Positions 21,723 through 31,783 of a stretch of DNA of 64,000 bases are shown one piece after another. Position 1 is the first letter of the stretch. Each line of letters begins with the position of its first letter. The notes beneath the pieces were generated by a model. That model saw only the letters and a list, made by a program, of their open reading frames with translations. It did not search any database and was not told the DNA's origin. The position numbers were made by a program, and so were the translations under genes. Source of the DNA: Agroathelia rolfsii (Eukaryota > Basidiomycota > Agaricomycetes > Amylocorticiales > Amylocorticiaceae); the NCBI GenBank assembly GCA_018343915.1, contig JABRWF010000001.1, positions 2,480,001-2,544,000 on the forward strand, given 5' to 3'.

Positions 21723-23248
21723 ATGCTCTCCATTGCCCGCTCATCGCTGTCGACCTCGCTGCGCTCCCAGGCGCGTGCAGCTGGTCTGTCTACCTGGTCT
21801 GCAGTCCAGCAGGGCCCTCCCGATCCCATTCTCGGTTCGTTAAACTCCTGCAATTTAACATTCACACAATGCTTATCGTTCTGGCCTTTTTATGCTACTG
21901 CATTTGAAATATTCGTGTGAATAGGCATCACTGAGGCATTCAAGGCTGACAAGGATCCCCGCAAGATCAACCTTGGTGTCGGCGCATACCGTGACGAGGC
22001 TGGCAAGCCATACGTCCTCGGCAGTGTAAAAAAGGCATGCTTAATTTCTTTTCCCTATTGTCCGGCTTCATTCCGCACGTTGGCCTGTCAACTAACCTTG
22101 GTGCGTTTTCTTCTACCAAGGCTGAGGAAATCCTGGCCACCTCCAACCCGGACAAGGAGTACCTTCCCATCACTGGTCTTGCCGATTTCACCAAGAACGC
22201 GGCTAAGCTCGCGTATGGCCCCGACAGCGCGCCTCTGGCTGCTAACTCCGTCGCTATTACGCAGTCTATCTCCGGAACCGGCGCGCTTCGGATTGGTGCT
22301 GCGTTCCTTGCCCGTCATTACCCGCACGCCAAGGTCATCTACCTTCCGGTCCCCTCCTGGGGTAACCACACTCCTATCTTCCGTGACTCCGGTTTCGAAG
22401 TCCGGGGCTACCGCTACTTCGACAAAAAGACTGTAGGCCTCGACTTCGAGGGTCTCAAGGCGGACTTGCAGGTTAGTAGTAGCAGTACAAGTTTTCTTAT
22501 TGCTATGTATGCTCATTGTGTACTCCAACAACAACCTTAGGCTGCCCCTGAGAACGCCGTTGTCCTCCTGCACGCGTGCGCTCACAATCCCACGGGTGTG
22601 GACCCAACACCCGAGCAATGGGCTGAGATTTCCAACATTGTCAAGGAGAAGAAGCTCTTCCCCTTCTTCGACATGGCCTACCAGGGCTTCGCCTCCGGCG
22701 ACACCTCGCGCGACGCGTTCGCCGTCCGCCACTTCGTCAAGGAGGGCCACCAGGTTGCGCTCTCGCAGTCGTTCGCTAAGAATATGGGTCTCTATGGCGA
22801 GCGTGTCGGTGCCTTCTCACTCACGACAGCCGACCCTGAGGAGAAGGCGCGTGTGGACAGCCAGCTGAAGATCATCATCCGTCCCATGTACTCGAACCCG
22901 CCCCTACACGGTGCGCGCATCGCGAACACGATCCTTAGCCGCCCCGAGCTCTACTCGCAGTGGGAGGGCGAGGTGAAGGGCATGGCTGACCGCATTATCA
23001 GCATGCGTGAGAAGCTCTACAATGCTCTCACCCACGACCTCAAGACCCCCGGCGAGTGGGGCCACATCAAGAGCCAGATCGGCATGTTCAGCTTCACTGG
23101 CCTGCAGTCTGAGCAGGCCCAGGCGCTCGCCCAGAAGGCCCACGTCTACATGACGCTCGACGGCCGTATCTCGATGGCTGGCCTGAACGGCGGCAACATT
23201 GAGTACTTTGCTGAGAGCATTGACAAGGCTGTCCGTGGCAACCTTTAG
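21723..23248 (+). CDS. Mitochondrial aspartate aminotransferase
   Basis: This PLP enzyme exchanges amino groups between aspartate and 2-oxoglutarate and serves the malate-aspartate shuttle. The N-terminal [20 protein letters not shown] is a mitochondrial presequence. Then come [89 protein letters not shown], the PLP lysine in [20 protein letters not shown], and [19 protein letters not shown]. Exons are 21723-21834, 21925-22034, 22121 to about 22470, and about 22541-23248. The second intron begins with GC (22035), the only join keeping VKKAEEI. About 425 residues, normal for the family. A pyrimidine-rich run just upstream (about 21650-21715) is typical of strongly expressed fungal genes. Confidence 0.96.
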
Positions 23249-23485
23249 AGGCTTTTTTTTCTTAGAGACATGACGATCTGCTTTTACGTGTACGCGATTT
23301 CGGGACCTTGCATTTACACCTTCATATATCCGTTGAAGTATTAGATGTGTACTTATTATACATGCTATCCAAAAAATTGGAGATATACATTTAAAAACCA
23401 GGAGAGAATAAGCCCGTGTCCATCCATTAGAGAAAAAGAAAAAAAAAAAGAAATCAGCATCATTATAATCATTCAATATTTGATC

Positions 23486-24625
23486 CTAGCCCAGTCGATT
23501 CAACTGAGTCTTTGCCTTGGCTAACTTGGCCTGTGTATTGTCAACGTCCGCTGTCAAGCCATCCAGTAAATCATTCTGCTCCTTTATTTCAGTATGAATT
23601 GCAACGCCCATCATTTTCTCCCTCTGGAGAATTGTTGTGATGGCCGCCAGCTGCTCGTCTTGCTGGCGCATTTGTTCCTGTTGCAACTGATAGACGCCCA
23701 TGTTATCCAACGGCCGCGTCTCGTTCGTTTCCTGGGCCGGCGGCTGCTTGGCTCCAAACACCCTCACGGGCTTTTTCAATGACGACGATGTCGATGATGA
23801 TGATGCCGCTGCCGCCTGCGCGCCGAGCAGAACCGCGCGATCAGAGTCCGGGGCGACGTCCATACCATTACTCGACGCCCCGAGCGCGCGGGACGTGTGT
23901 CGAGCGATGGTCAACATACGTGAGAGCGTCTGGCACTCGTCTCTCAACCTGGCGACCATATCGCGCCGGCGGAGCAACTCCCCTTGCTGCAGGCCCCCAA
24001 GTGCAAGCTGATCGAGCCCTTCTTCAAGACGCCCAAGTCGCGTGAGTATAGCAGCGAGACGCTTCTTCGCCTCGATATTGGCCTTGTGCGAGCCATTGAT
24101 GTCGCCCGCGTCTGAGAGCGCATCGCGCCGGTTCACTTCGGCACGCACGTCGCGCACACGTGCCTGCAGATCGAGGTGCTCGTCTAGCCATGTGGCGCTG
24201 GAGAACATCGCTCCGCTGCTACTACCACTGCCGTCCCCAATGAGCGTGCTGCTCTCCCTTGACGTGGTAGGTACACCCAGGAACGTGCGGAACACGATGC
24301 TCTCGCGCCACTTGTCCTCGCGCGCGCTGAGGATCGCACGGAGATACCTCTCCAGCCCGTCCTTGCGCTCCTGCAGCACCTTCTCGTTATGCGACGTCGA
24401 GCGCAGGAACGAAGATAGGGCATGCTTGGGCGGTAAAGGTTCGGGTGGAGCAGCGCCCGTCTCGGACACGAGCTCCGTGTGCAGCTCGTCGAACTCGGAG
24501 TAGCGCCGCCAGACGAACCAGGTGCGGACGTGCGCCTGGATTTCGATCTTGTAGACGACATGCGGCTTGGGTGTCGGGCGGTCTTCATGCCCGCGGATAT
24601 GGATGGCTTGAATAGCGCTGGACAT
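23486..24625 (-). CDS. VAM7: Vam7-type Qc-SNARE with PX domain
   Basis: One intron-free frame of 379 residues, rare in this window. Residues 1-125 form a PX domain: YKIEIQAHVRTWFVWRRYSE, LPPKHALSSFLRSTSHNEKV and ERKDGLERYLRAIL. The middle is helical and low in complexity (AAAASSSSTSSSLKK). Residues 310-379 are a SNARE motif, EQLAAITTILQREKMMGVAI and TEIKEQNDLLDGLTADVDN, with Gln as the zero-layer residue in KEQND. There is no transmembrane segment, as expected for Vam7, which is held on the vacuole by PX-PI3P binding and the HOPS complex and acts in homotypic vacuole fusion. The region 24184-24924 also carries a long overlapping frame that I regard as a shadow. Confidence 0.9.
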   Translation of the reverse strand: MSSAIQAIHIRGHEDRPTPKPHVVYKIEIQAHVRTWFVWRRYSEFDELHTELVSETGAAPPEPLPPKHALSSFLRSTSHNEKVLQERKDGLERYLRAILSAREDKWRESIVFRTFLGVPTTSRESSTLIGDGSGSSSGAMFSSATWLDEHLDLQARVRDVRAEVNRRDALSDAGDINGSHKANIEAKKRLAAILTRLGRLEEGLDQLALGGLQQGELLRRRDMVARLRDECQTLSRMLTIARHTSRALGASSNGMDVAPDSDRAVLLGAQAAAASSSSTSSSLKKPVRVFGAKQPPAQETNETRPLDNMGVYQLQQEQMRQQDEQLAAITTILQREKMMGVAIHTEIKEQNDLLDGLTADVDNTQAKLAKAKTQLNRLG

Positions 24626-25146
24626 GGTGATAATGGTGGTAGTGGTGGTGGTGAAGATAAGAGATGTGTTGCAGCCTGGCGGCCCAGATACGGTGTGGGT
24701 GCTGGCTGACTGCTCCGCTGGTGGACCTGAAGATGACGATGAAGCTGAAGAGATCGGCTAAGCACGCGCAGGCATACTTTTTTGCTTCCGGTACGGCAAC
24801 TCTTCCACATTGCACACACATGGCATAATGCACAACAGACATGTGTTTTCCATGCAATAACCAGCAGATTGTTGCACTGGTGAGGACCAGGTAAACAAAT
24901 AATAAAATTCATCCAGAATGTCATTATTTTTGTTGCACCAACAGCGCATACATTCTACTATGGTAGTGAAGTCCATGCCGCGCATGTGTATATATCCAAG
25001 CACATTTCAGAGAAAGAAACGAATAGGAAGAGAGAAATAGAGGGGGGGAGATATGAACAAGAAAGAGACCATTGATGATTTGAAATCAAACAGTTCGAGT
25101 GGTTTCGTGTTACTGCTGATACTGTGATGATACAACATACCGCAGC
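24626..25146. other. Upstream region of VAM7 and 3' flank of the QDR-like transporter
   Basis: 521 bp, largely A/T-rich toward the transporter end. Nothing coding is recognised. Confidence 0.4.
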
Positions 25147-27266
25147 TTAAGTTTGCTTATTCGCCTTCTCCCTCCTATGTTTGCGGATCCGGGGGCCAAA
25201 GTACATCTCTATCAAAAGAAGAGGCGTGGAAAGAAGACAGAAACAGCCAAAGACCGTATATGTCCAGCCGACGCCCATGGCTTTAATCATCAGGTCGATG
25301 ACCGAGACGGCAACTGCGCCGAGCGTGCAGCGGATGAGGTTATTCTGTTGCACATAATTTATGAGTAATCTGCTTGCTTTCTGAGAGAAAATCGGGAATC
25401 CATACACAGGCACTGATGGATGATCCTTCGTTTGGCGCGATGTCGACGATGAGCGTGCCGACCGTGTTCATGATGGCCATGACAATAAATCCGACTGGAA
25501 ACACCCATTAATGGTAAGCAACACTGCCATTTTTGTTTCATATAAAACGCTCTGGAGAGATGCGACGGCACCAGGCACCGGCACCGGCCGTATGAGCACT
25601 CACTAGCAAACTGGAATATCAGCGGACCAGCAAGGTTCACTTTCTTTTCAAGCATCCATCCGTAACCAATACATAAACTGCTCATAAGTACTGCATATAT
25701 CGGCATCGTGCGAAGGCGAGCCTTCTCAATAGGAAACATTTCCTCCTTTGTCACCTCCTCAGGCGCAACCGGCCGAGAGGTGCTGGCTTCCAGCTCTTTA
25801 ATCATTTTATTTTTGATAGCTTTGTAGTCTCTATCCATTGATTTGCCAGAATACAAGCTTCCGGCAAACATCCCTCCACCAATCGATAGGTAACACAGGC
25901 CGATTTCCGTCTCGGACAGGTACGGATATATCCCGGCGAACAAGGACGAGGTTGAGGAGAGCACCGCATACAGGTTGGCGTTGACCATCCCGCCCACGAC
26001 AAGTGTCATGAGTACATCGGGGTAAAATAGCAGCCGAACAGGGTTCTTGTACGGTTTCGGAGGCGGGCGTTCGCTTTGAGGATACATTTTGCGGCTGGCG
26101 TGGCCTACGTAAGGAATGGCGGCACGGTAGATCCAAGCTGGCCGGTAGCTTCCGTTGCCGACGAGGCTACGCAAGGTCTCCGGAAGGAAACTAACAAGAG
26201 GAATATAAGCCGGTGTGATATCATCTACATCAAGGAAGGGAATAGTACGGACAGGAATAGGAACAGGAAGCATAGCAGCGCCCCAATGCCTACAAACCAG
26301 AAAATGGATCTAATACAATGTTTCATATGAGATCAAGCGGTCGTGAAGAAGATGTGAAACCAACCTCCAGCCAAGATATTCGGTCAGTATTCCGCCGAAA
26401 ACAGGTCCTAAAGCGAGACCAATCTGAAGAGAAGTTAGACGCAGTATCCAAAGACCAGATGTTGGCTTACCATGGTTCCTGCTATGAACAACCCCATGAA
26501 ACCTCCTCTCTCAGAGGACGTAGCAATATCAGCAATAGTTCCGCCACCTATATTTGCCAGACATGCTGCTAAATGCTATCATGAAGCATATATCACAACT
26601 ACAATGACTGACCTAATGCCACAGTGCTTGCTGAGCCTGCTGCCTGGACACCACGGAGGAATAAGAGTAGCCAATAGTCTTTCGTGGGCATCAACGCCAG
26701 TCCAACACATGACAACATGAGCACGCCAAGACAGGAGAGAAATATCGGTCGACGACCGACATAATCTGCCATTGGACCCCAAAGCATGGGCGCTTAGATT
26801 GCACGAGCGGTCAGACCAGAGCTATAAATCGTGCCAAGGGGAAATAGGAGTAACATACCTACGCCTTGTAGGACCATATACACGGTAACGGACAGGTTGA
26901 TGGCTTCAGTGGACTTGTGGAACGCAGTAGCGATGGTGGGTATAGCAGGAAAATAGCTATTGGCCGTCAGAGGACTATTTCCAACAACGAGCATAAATAT
27001 TCCGGCAAACACGATCATAAAAGCTACTTGTGGCAAACTTTCCTAAAGACAGCCGCTATGGATGCGATAATGACGATAATCCATTTATCGCTTTTTGAGT
27101 AGATACTGTATGGCTGTTGGGTAGTAGGCGTCGTGGCTTTTTCGCCTGTTGGCGTGGCGGTTTGTTTTACGTCTGAGACATTGACAACTTCCCCAGTAGG
27201 TGGACTGGCGCCGGTGCTACTCGTAGCCACCGGAACGCTGGCGTCCTCGGACGATGGACACGACAT
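25147..27266 (-). CDS. Major facilitator transporter, DHA1/QDR-like drug:H+ antiporter
   Basis: The start at 27266 gives MSCPSSEDASVPVAT and a Thr/Pro-rich cytosolic tail ending YSKSDKWIIVIIASIAAVF. Then come SPLTANSYFPAIPTI, the motif of helix 1 of fungal DHA1 exporters, VTVYMVLQGVAPMLWGPMAD with DYVGRRPIF (loop 2-3 motif), FLRGVQAAGSASTVALG, GTIADIATSSERGGFMGLF, GPVFGGILTEYLGW (motif C), a central loop with PSE-type charged residues (RKMYPQSERPPPKPYKN), and the second six-helix half ending CCLLSTPLLLIEMYFGPRIR-like sequence. It should export drugs, polyamines or related compounds at the plasma membrane. The first intron (26975-27042) lacks a GT donor: it begins GAAAGT. If that is a mutation, the gene could be damaged. 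Confidence 0.82.
26975..27042 (-). other. Non-canonical GA-AG intron in the QDR-like transporter
   Basis: Exon 1 ends at 27043 with GTCTTTAG and the protein resumes at 26974 with TCCTCTGACG. The join gives AAVFSPLTANSYFPAIP, the conserved helix 1. The intervening 68 nt start GAAAGT, one base from GTAAGT, and end AAATAG. Reading straight through meets a TAG. No GT donor nearby restores the motif. Confidence 0.6.
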
Positions 27267-28219
27267 GTCCGACAACAATACAGGTTCGAGTTCGAAGAGG
27301 AAAAACAGAAAGTACTGAGACGATTTGTTCTTGTCGTTGTGGCAAGTAATCAAAAGAAACTATGTGCACTAGGGGAGCGTCGTGGTATATGTAGCAACCT
27401 GAGGGCGGGACGAAACTGTGGACGGAGAGCTTTAGGATCTATCTGAGTCATTGAGCACAGCGGTACCGAGAGGATTCTGCACCTATTTCTAGCTTCTTAG
27501 ATACGCAAATGCATCTAGTCTTTCGGGGTAAGGTGAAGAGCAAGGAAACCGTCAAATGGAACAGATGAGGCAGGCGGAAGGAACCCCAGTTGGCTGCAGC
27601 AGTGTGGTCTGTCGCATAGGGTAGCCTCCGGATCCGGAAAAGATGTGGGATCGTTTGCCACGTCACACTCAATGGCCTACTGAAAAACTGCTCGAAGTTC
27701 CACTTTAATTATTAATGGATTGAACTCTACTATGGATAGGAAGATAGCTCAATTTCAATCCTCCGACCCATATGTAAATATTTGTAGGGCTTAGTAGAGA
27801 CCTCTCGTATAAAAGTGAAGCTGGACTTGACGTGACGACGGATTCAGACGGCGTACCCACACCATCAATCGGGAATAACTCCGATCGGACGATAGGATAC
27901 GACAGATTCTACTCATGATCATACGTCATGGATACAACTTGGGTAATCTTATTGGCCATTCAATTAAAGAAAACAAAAATACAATGTAGGCAAATAAAAT
28001 GTAACCTCGGAGCCCTGAGATGACGACAAAAGCTCGAATGCGAAGCTGAAATTTAATACGCGATTAAACAGAGGGATGATTACATGGAAGAGTCCTTCAA
28101 CAGCCTGGAAAGTAACTTTAATGGTTTCCTCGATACACACAAGTCCGAGCATATGTAAGAGGAAATTAGACTCACCCTGAATGCAGGCAGCGGTAGGCAC
28201 GTTGTATGATTGATAGTTT
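27267..28219. other. Long gap between the QDR-like transporter and the methyltransferase
   Basis: 953 bp with the transporter promoter on the left and the methyltransferase 3' end on the right. It holds two perfect palindromes, CCGGATCCGG at 27630-27639 and TCCGATCGGA at 27881-27890 (approximate positions). CCG/CGG half-sites of this kind are bound by Zn2Cys6 factors. A plus-strand TATAAAAG lies near 27809 but no plus-strand gene follows that I can support. The frame at 27448-27672 on the minus strand has no recognisable content. Confidence 0.4.
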
Positions 28220-29465
28220 TTAGAAGGAGGGAAGTTGAGGTTCCCGTCGTGTGCCGCTAGCAATAACGAAGCGTGCACCCGCGCCCATATATACTCTCAA
28301 CACGTAAGTGAAGAACAACCATCCAAATCCTCTGCTCCTCAGGAATGTGATAAATCCTGGGAATACATCGGTACTGATATCCTCAACAAGCACGTCATTA
28401 AAACCCGCCTCTTGCATCTGACGGGTGTAGTGGTCAATTGAAACAGCATTTGCCTTCGGCATAAGCGGGAGCAGGGATATAACGGCTTGTGCATAGGTCG
28501 TCTTGAGCGATGAAGGCGCAAAGCATATGTCCGCCAGAGCTATTCTTCCTTGGGGAGATAATCGACTGTGGCACTGCTTCAGGAATAGCTCTCGTGTGAC
28601 GAAGTGATAGGCGCAATCAAGAGCCAGGACTGCATCGAAGGAAGGAGAAGATGAACTCGGGTCTAATGGATGATCGGTGGCCTCTGGGCGAAAGACAGCG
28701 TCTCCAGCATAAAGATCAACTTGGGTTGATGCAAGGCTAGCATTATTGGCTCGTAAGGCCTGTACACGCTTAAGAGAGCGCTGGTGATGAGTTGACAGGC
28801 TTGTGATTCCAACTACTTTGGAAGGCCGAGGAATGTTTGGGTTAGTTAACAGGGTTATTAGAGATTCCCCTGTGCCATGGCCGACATCTATGCCCTTACA
28901 GTTCAATACTTGAATTTTCGAATGGCAGAATGGAGCATACCGAGAACAATATCTCCATCCTTCACATGAGCCGTGTTCATTAACTTGAGAGCCAAAGCTG
29001 TTTGGATTTGGGGATTACGGTAGGTAATGAGTATGTTGATAGGGAATGTACCAGGTTATCATACCTTCGCATGCATCCGGGAAGATATTAGTGTCCTGGG
29101 TATCTGTATTAGGAAATATTATTGATTTTTGAAGTGGCCGGAAGTACCTTCCAATACCCCATGTTAAGCCATTCCGTCTTCGGGACTTGTCCCTCATCCC
29201 CAGGACGGACATTCATCGCAAGATGAAATAGACCATAGGGATCCGAACCCTTCTTATCCCATAGTATCTCAAATAAGACCATGACTGCTATAATAACCGA
29301 GATAGCAGCGACTTTTGTAGACTCGAGCGTAGTAAACCGCAGGGCAAGTGGCAGTATGCATGCGAGAACTTGAAAGATCCTAGGCCGAATCATGTCATGA
29401 GGCTTATTTTGAGGCGCAGTGTCGTTGTCTGTACTATTGTTTTCCGAGCCGATTTCAGTCCCCAT
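28220..29465 (-). CDS. SAM-dependent methyltransferase with N-terminal membrane segments
   Basis: The start at 29465 (MGTEIGSENNSTDNDTAPQN) is followed by two hydrophobic stretches, IFQVLACILPLALRF and KVAAISVIIAVMVLFEIL, likely a membrane hairpin. The catalytic part then reads GLFHLAMNVRPGD, TEWLNMGYWK, DTNIFPDACEALALKLMN, and the SAM-binding motif I DVGHGTGESLITLL. Motif II-type FDAVLALDCAYHFVTRELFL and motif III-type RLSPQGRIALADICF follow, ending GTRREPQLPSF. Four exons. It is a class I (Rossmann) small-molecule methyltransferase, closest in style to fungal sterol- or phospholipid-type enzymes that act on lipophilic substrates. The substrate cannot be told from the sequence. The N-terminal anchor argues for an ER-associated lipid-like substrate, which is inference. 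Confidence 0.75.
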
Positions 29466-29887
29466 TTTCGGTGAGTGCGGTCGGCGTTTTGGGAAACTTA
29501 TTCAAAATGAAGAAGAGCAAGTTGAAAGATATAGCATTGTGGTTCGCATTAAGCCTCGGTGCTCGCTGCACAGTTGCCACCGACGCGACGCGCTTCTGTG
29601 GCGTCATCACGTCACGCATCTCCTTCAGATTGCGCTCAAGGGCTCGAAACGCCTGGACATGCTGATGATGTAGGGAAACGCAGATATGATATAATATCTC
29701 CGCAGGACGTTACAATTCTAACTTACATCGAAACATTGTACATACATGTAGTTTTTGGTATTGATCACCGGGATAGAATTCGAGCATCAAGCGCATACAG
29801 CCCGAACTTGAAGAAATACCCTCATCTCGTGAAGTCAACCATGTTCAGAAAATGAGGGTCGATTCGGATTTCTTACAAACAAAGGCA
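29466..29887. other. Gap between the methyltransferase start and the SNF4 stop
   Basis: 422 bp with the methyltransferase promoter and the SNF4 3' UTR. Small open frames only; none recognised. Confidence 0.4.
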
Positions 29888-31584
29888 TTATTCGATTTCT
29901 GCCAATGGGGGCTGTTCCTCTGGAGGGGCACCTTCAGGTTCTGTCACGGCCTCTGGAACAGGCTCAGAGGGAGCAGACCCTTCTTCATGTTTCACCTCAT
30001 CGTGTTTAGCTGCGTCAGCGGCAGCTTCTCCGACTTCACTAGTTGGAGCATTGGGAGATGGTGGTGGTGCTCGAGCGTGTTCCCAATCTGTCAGAATACA
30101 TCAATCAACCGAAGATGCATGGAGAGCAAGATCTTTACCGTTGAATGCAGACTGATTAGCAGACGAACTCATTTTCTCTTCAACAGGTTCTTCAGTCTCG
30201 CCAATAAACGTATCTCCAATGACGTAACGTAGGACATCGCTGAGAGTGATTATACCAAGCAAACGACCCTTCTTGCCTCCTTTTTTCTCCTCTTCCTGAA
30301 AGGTTATGAGTCTTCGTTAAGGACATCAATAAATAAGGAATGATTACATCGCCTTCGACAACAACCAAACGGTGGACTCTCCGTTTTTGAATAAGCTGCA
30401 ACAGGGTTCCCAATGAATCGGATGCTGTGCAAATGACGACACCCGGAAAATCCGGACTTCTTTGGTTGAGAGCTTCTGCGATAGTCAGATCCAGCGCCTG
30501 ATAGGCACCCAGCCTGACTAGTGTCTAAGAGATGCGGGCACTCTTGTATCAGGTCTGATCGTTAAGTTACCGATGGTATGCAAGTTCAGCACTTACGATG
30601 ACATCTACAGTTTCGTACAAGTTAACAACGAGCCCTTCGTCGTCTACGATCGGAACTGCTGAGATCGAACGTTCCGAAAACATATGAACAACATCGAAAA
30701 CTGTAGTATTGGGAGTAGCCGTTGCTATTGGGTAATGAGGATTGTCGGGTGGCGCAAGGTCAGAGACGTATGTCCCGATCCGCAGTTTTCGGAGGGATAA
30801 ATGGAGCCCTGCGACCTCTTTGCTACACTAAGCATGGATCAGTTACAAATCGTCAAGATACGAAAGGATGATATACATTTATGGAGATAAACTTTAGGAG
30901 TCGATACTGAGTAAGCACAGATACGATAACTTCATGTCCAGTTGCCGTATCGTTATCGAGCAGAGGAAGTCGACGAGCATGGGACTGAAGGAGGGTCTTG
31001 GAAGCGTCATATAGTGAGCTCCGTGGATGTTCGCGTGTCAGAGGTGGTGGCTCCACGCCGAGCTCCCTCTCGATCTCTACCTGAGAACTGAGTGAAGATA
31101 TCTTAGAGATGATCATGGAGGCGGCACACCTCGCAGCGATTCAAGACGAAATGATTCAGCTTCAGTGGCAACAGTATCATAGGTGGCCGTCTTGTAGTAG
31201 TATTGAATCAGATGAATGATGTCGAGGACTGTGAGCATCCCAGCAAACTTGGATTCACTGCTGTTCCAGAGTGGGGCAGAGACAACACCTGAGAATGCTA
31301 TATGTTTATATTTTCCTGCAGAGTAGACACTATCAAAAGGCACCATTGAGCAGTAGGCATTGCAAAGCTTTCTTCACATTCAATTTGGTATCGAGTACGA
31401 TCAATCTAAAACTGACGGGGAACGCATCATAGGCTGTTCTACCCTTGAGGAAGTTACGGATGCTGTGAAGGGCTGCGTCATGGGACTCAAGGGTTTGCAC
31501 AGGGGGCAAATGCGAGCCCGCCCTTGGCCTTCGAGTAGACGGCTTTCGTCTGACCTTGCCTGGGGGTGATAACGTCGTACTCAT
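29888..31584 (-). CDS. SNF4: AMPK/Snf1 kinase gamma subunit (CBS-domain protein Snf4)
   Basis: Snf4 is the nucleotide-sensing gamma subunit of the Snf1/AMPK complex. The start at 31584 gives MSTTLSPPGKVRRKPSTRRP. Four CBS modules follow over about eight exons: LKGRTAYDAFPVSFRLIVLD with FAGMLTVLDIIHLIQYYY (CBS1), SLYDASKTLLQSHARRLPLL plus VIVSVLTQYRLLKFI (CBS2), the linker SLRKLRIGTYVSDLAPPD, then VFDVVHMFSERSISAVPIVD with LYETVDVI (CBS3), and DSLGTLLQLIQKRRVHRLVV with LLGIITLSDVLRYVIG (CBS4). The C-terminal tail is Glu/Pro/Ala-rich and ends PPLAEIE at 29888, an extension that yeast Snf4 lacks. It shares a 199-bp promoter with the divergent SSH4-type gene. An in-frame upstream ATG at 31680 is judged part of the promoter. 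Confidence 0.92.
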
Positions 31585-31783
31585 CACCAGAAAGAAATAC
31601 TGGTCCAAGGGAGAAACGTGGGGAAGGAAGCCACGGCGTGCTAGGAACAGCAGCGCCTCCGTACCGGCCGTAATTACCACTTTAGGACATAAAACGTGAC
31701 ATGCCGATTACAACTTACCGTATTCGGCTGACCGCATCCGCGGACGGGGACGGCAAAGCACAGACCGCCGCCGCTGCTGCTGC

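Noticed and set aside
22088..22750. Minus-strand frame of 220 codons antisense to aspartate aminotransferase
   Set aside because: It mirrors GC-biased third positions of a strongly coding exon and matches nothing.
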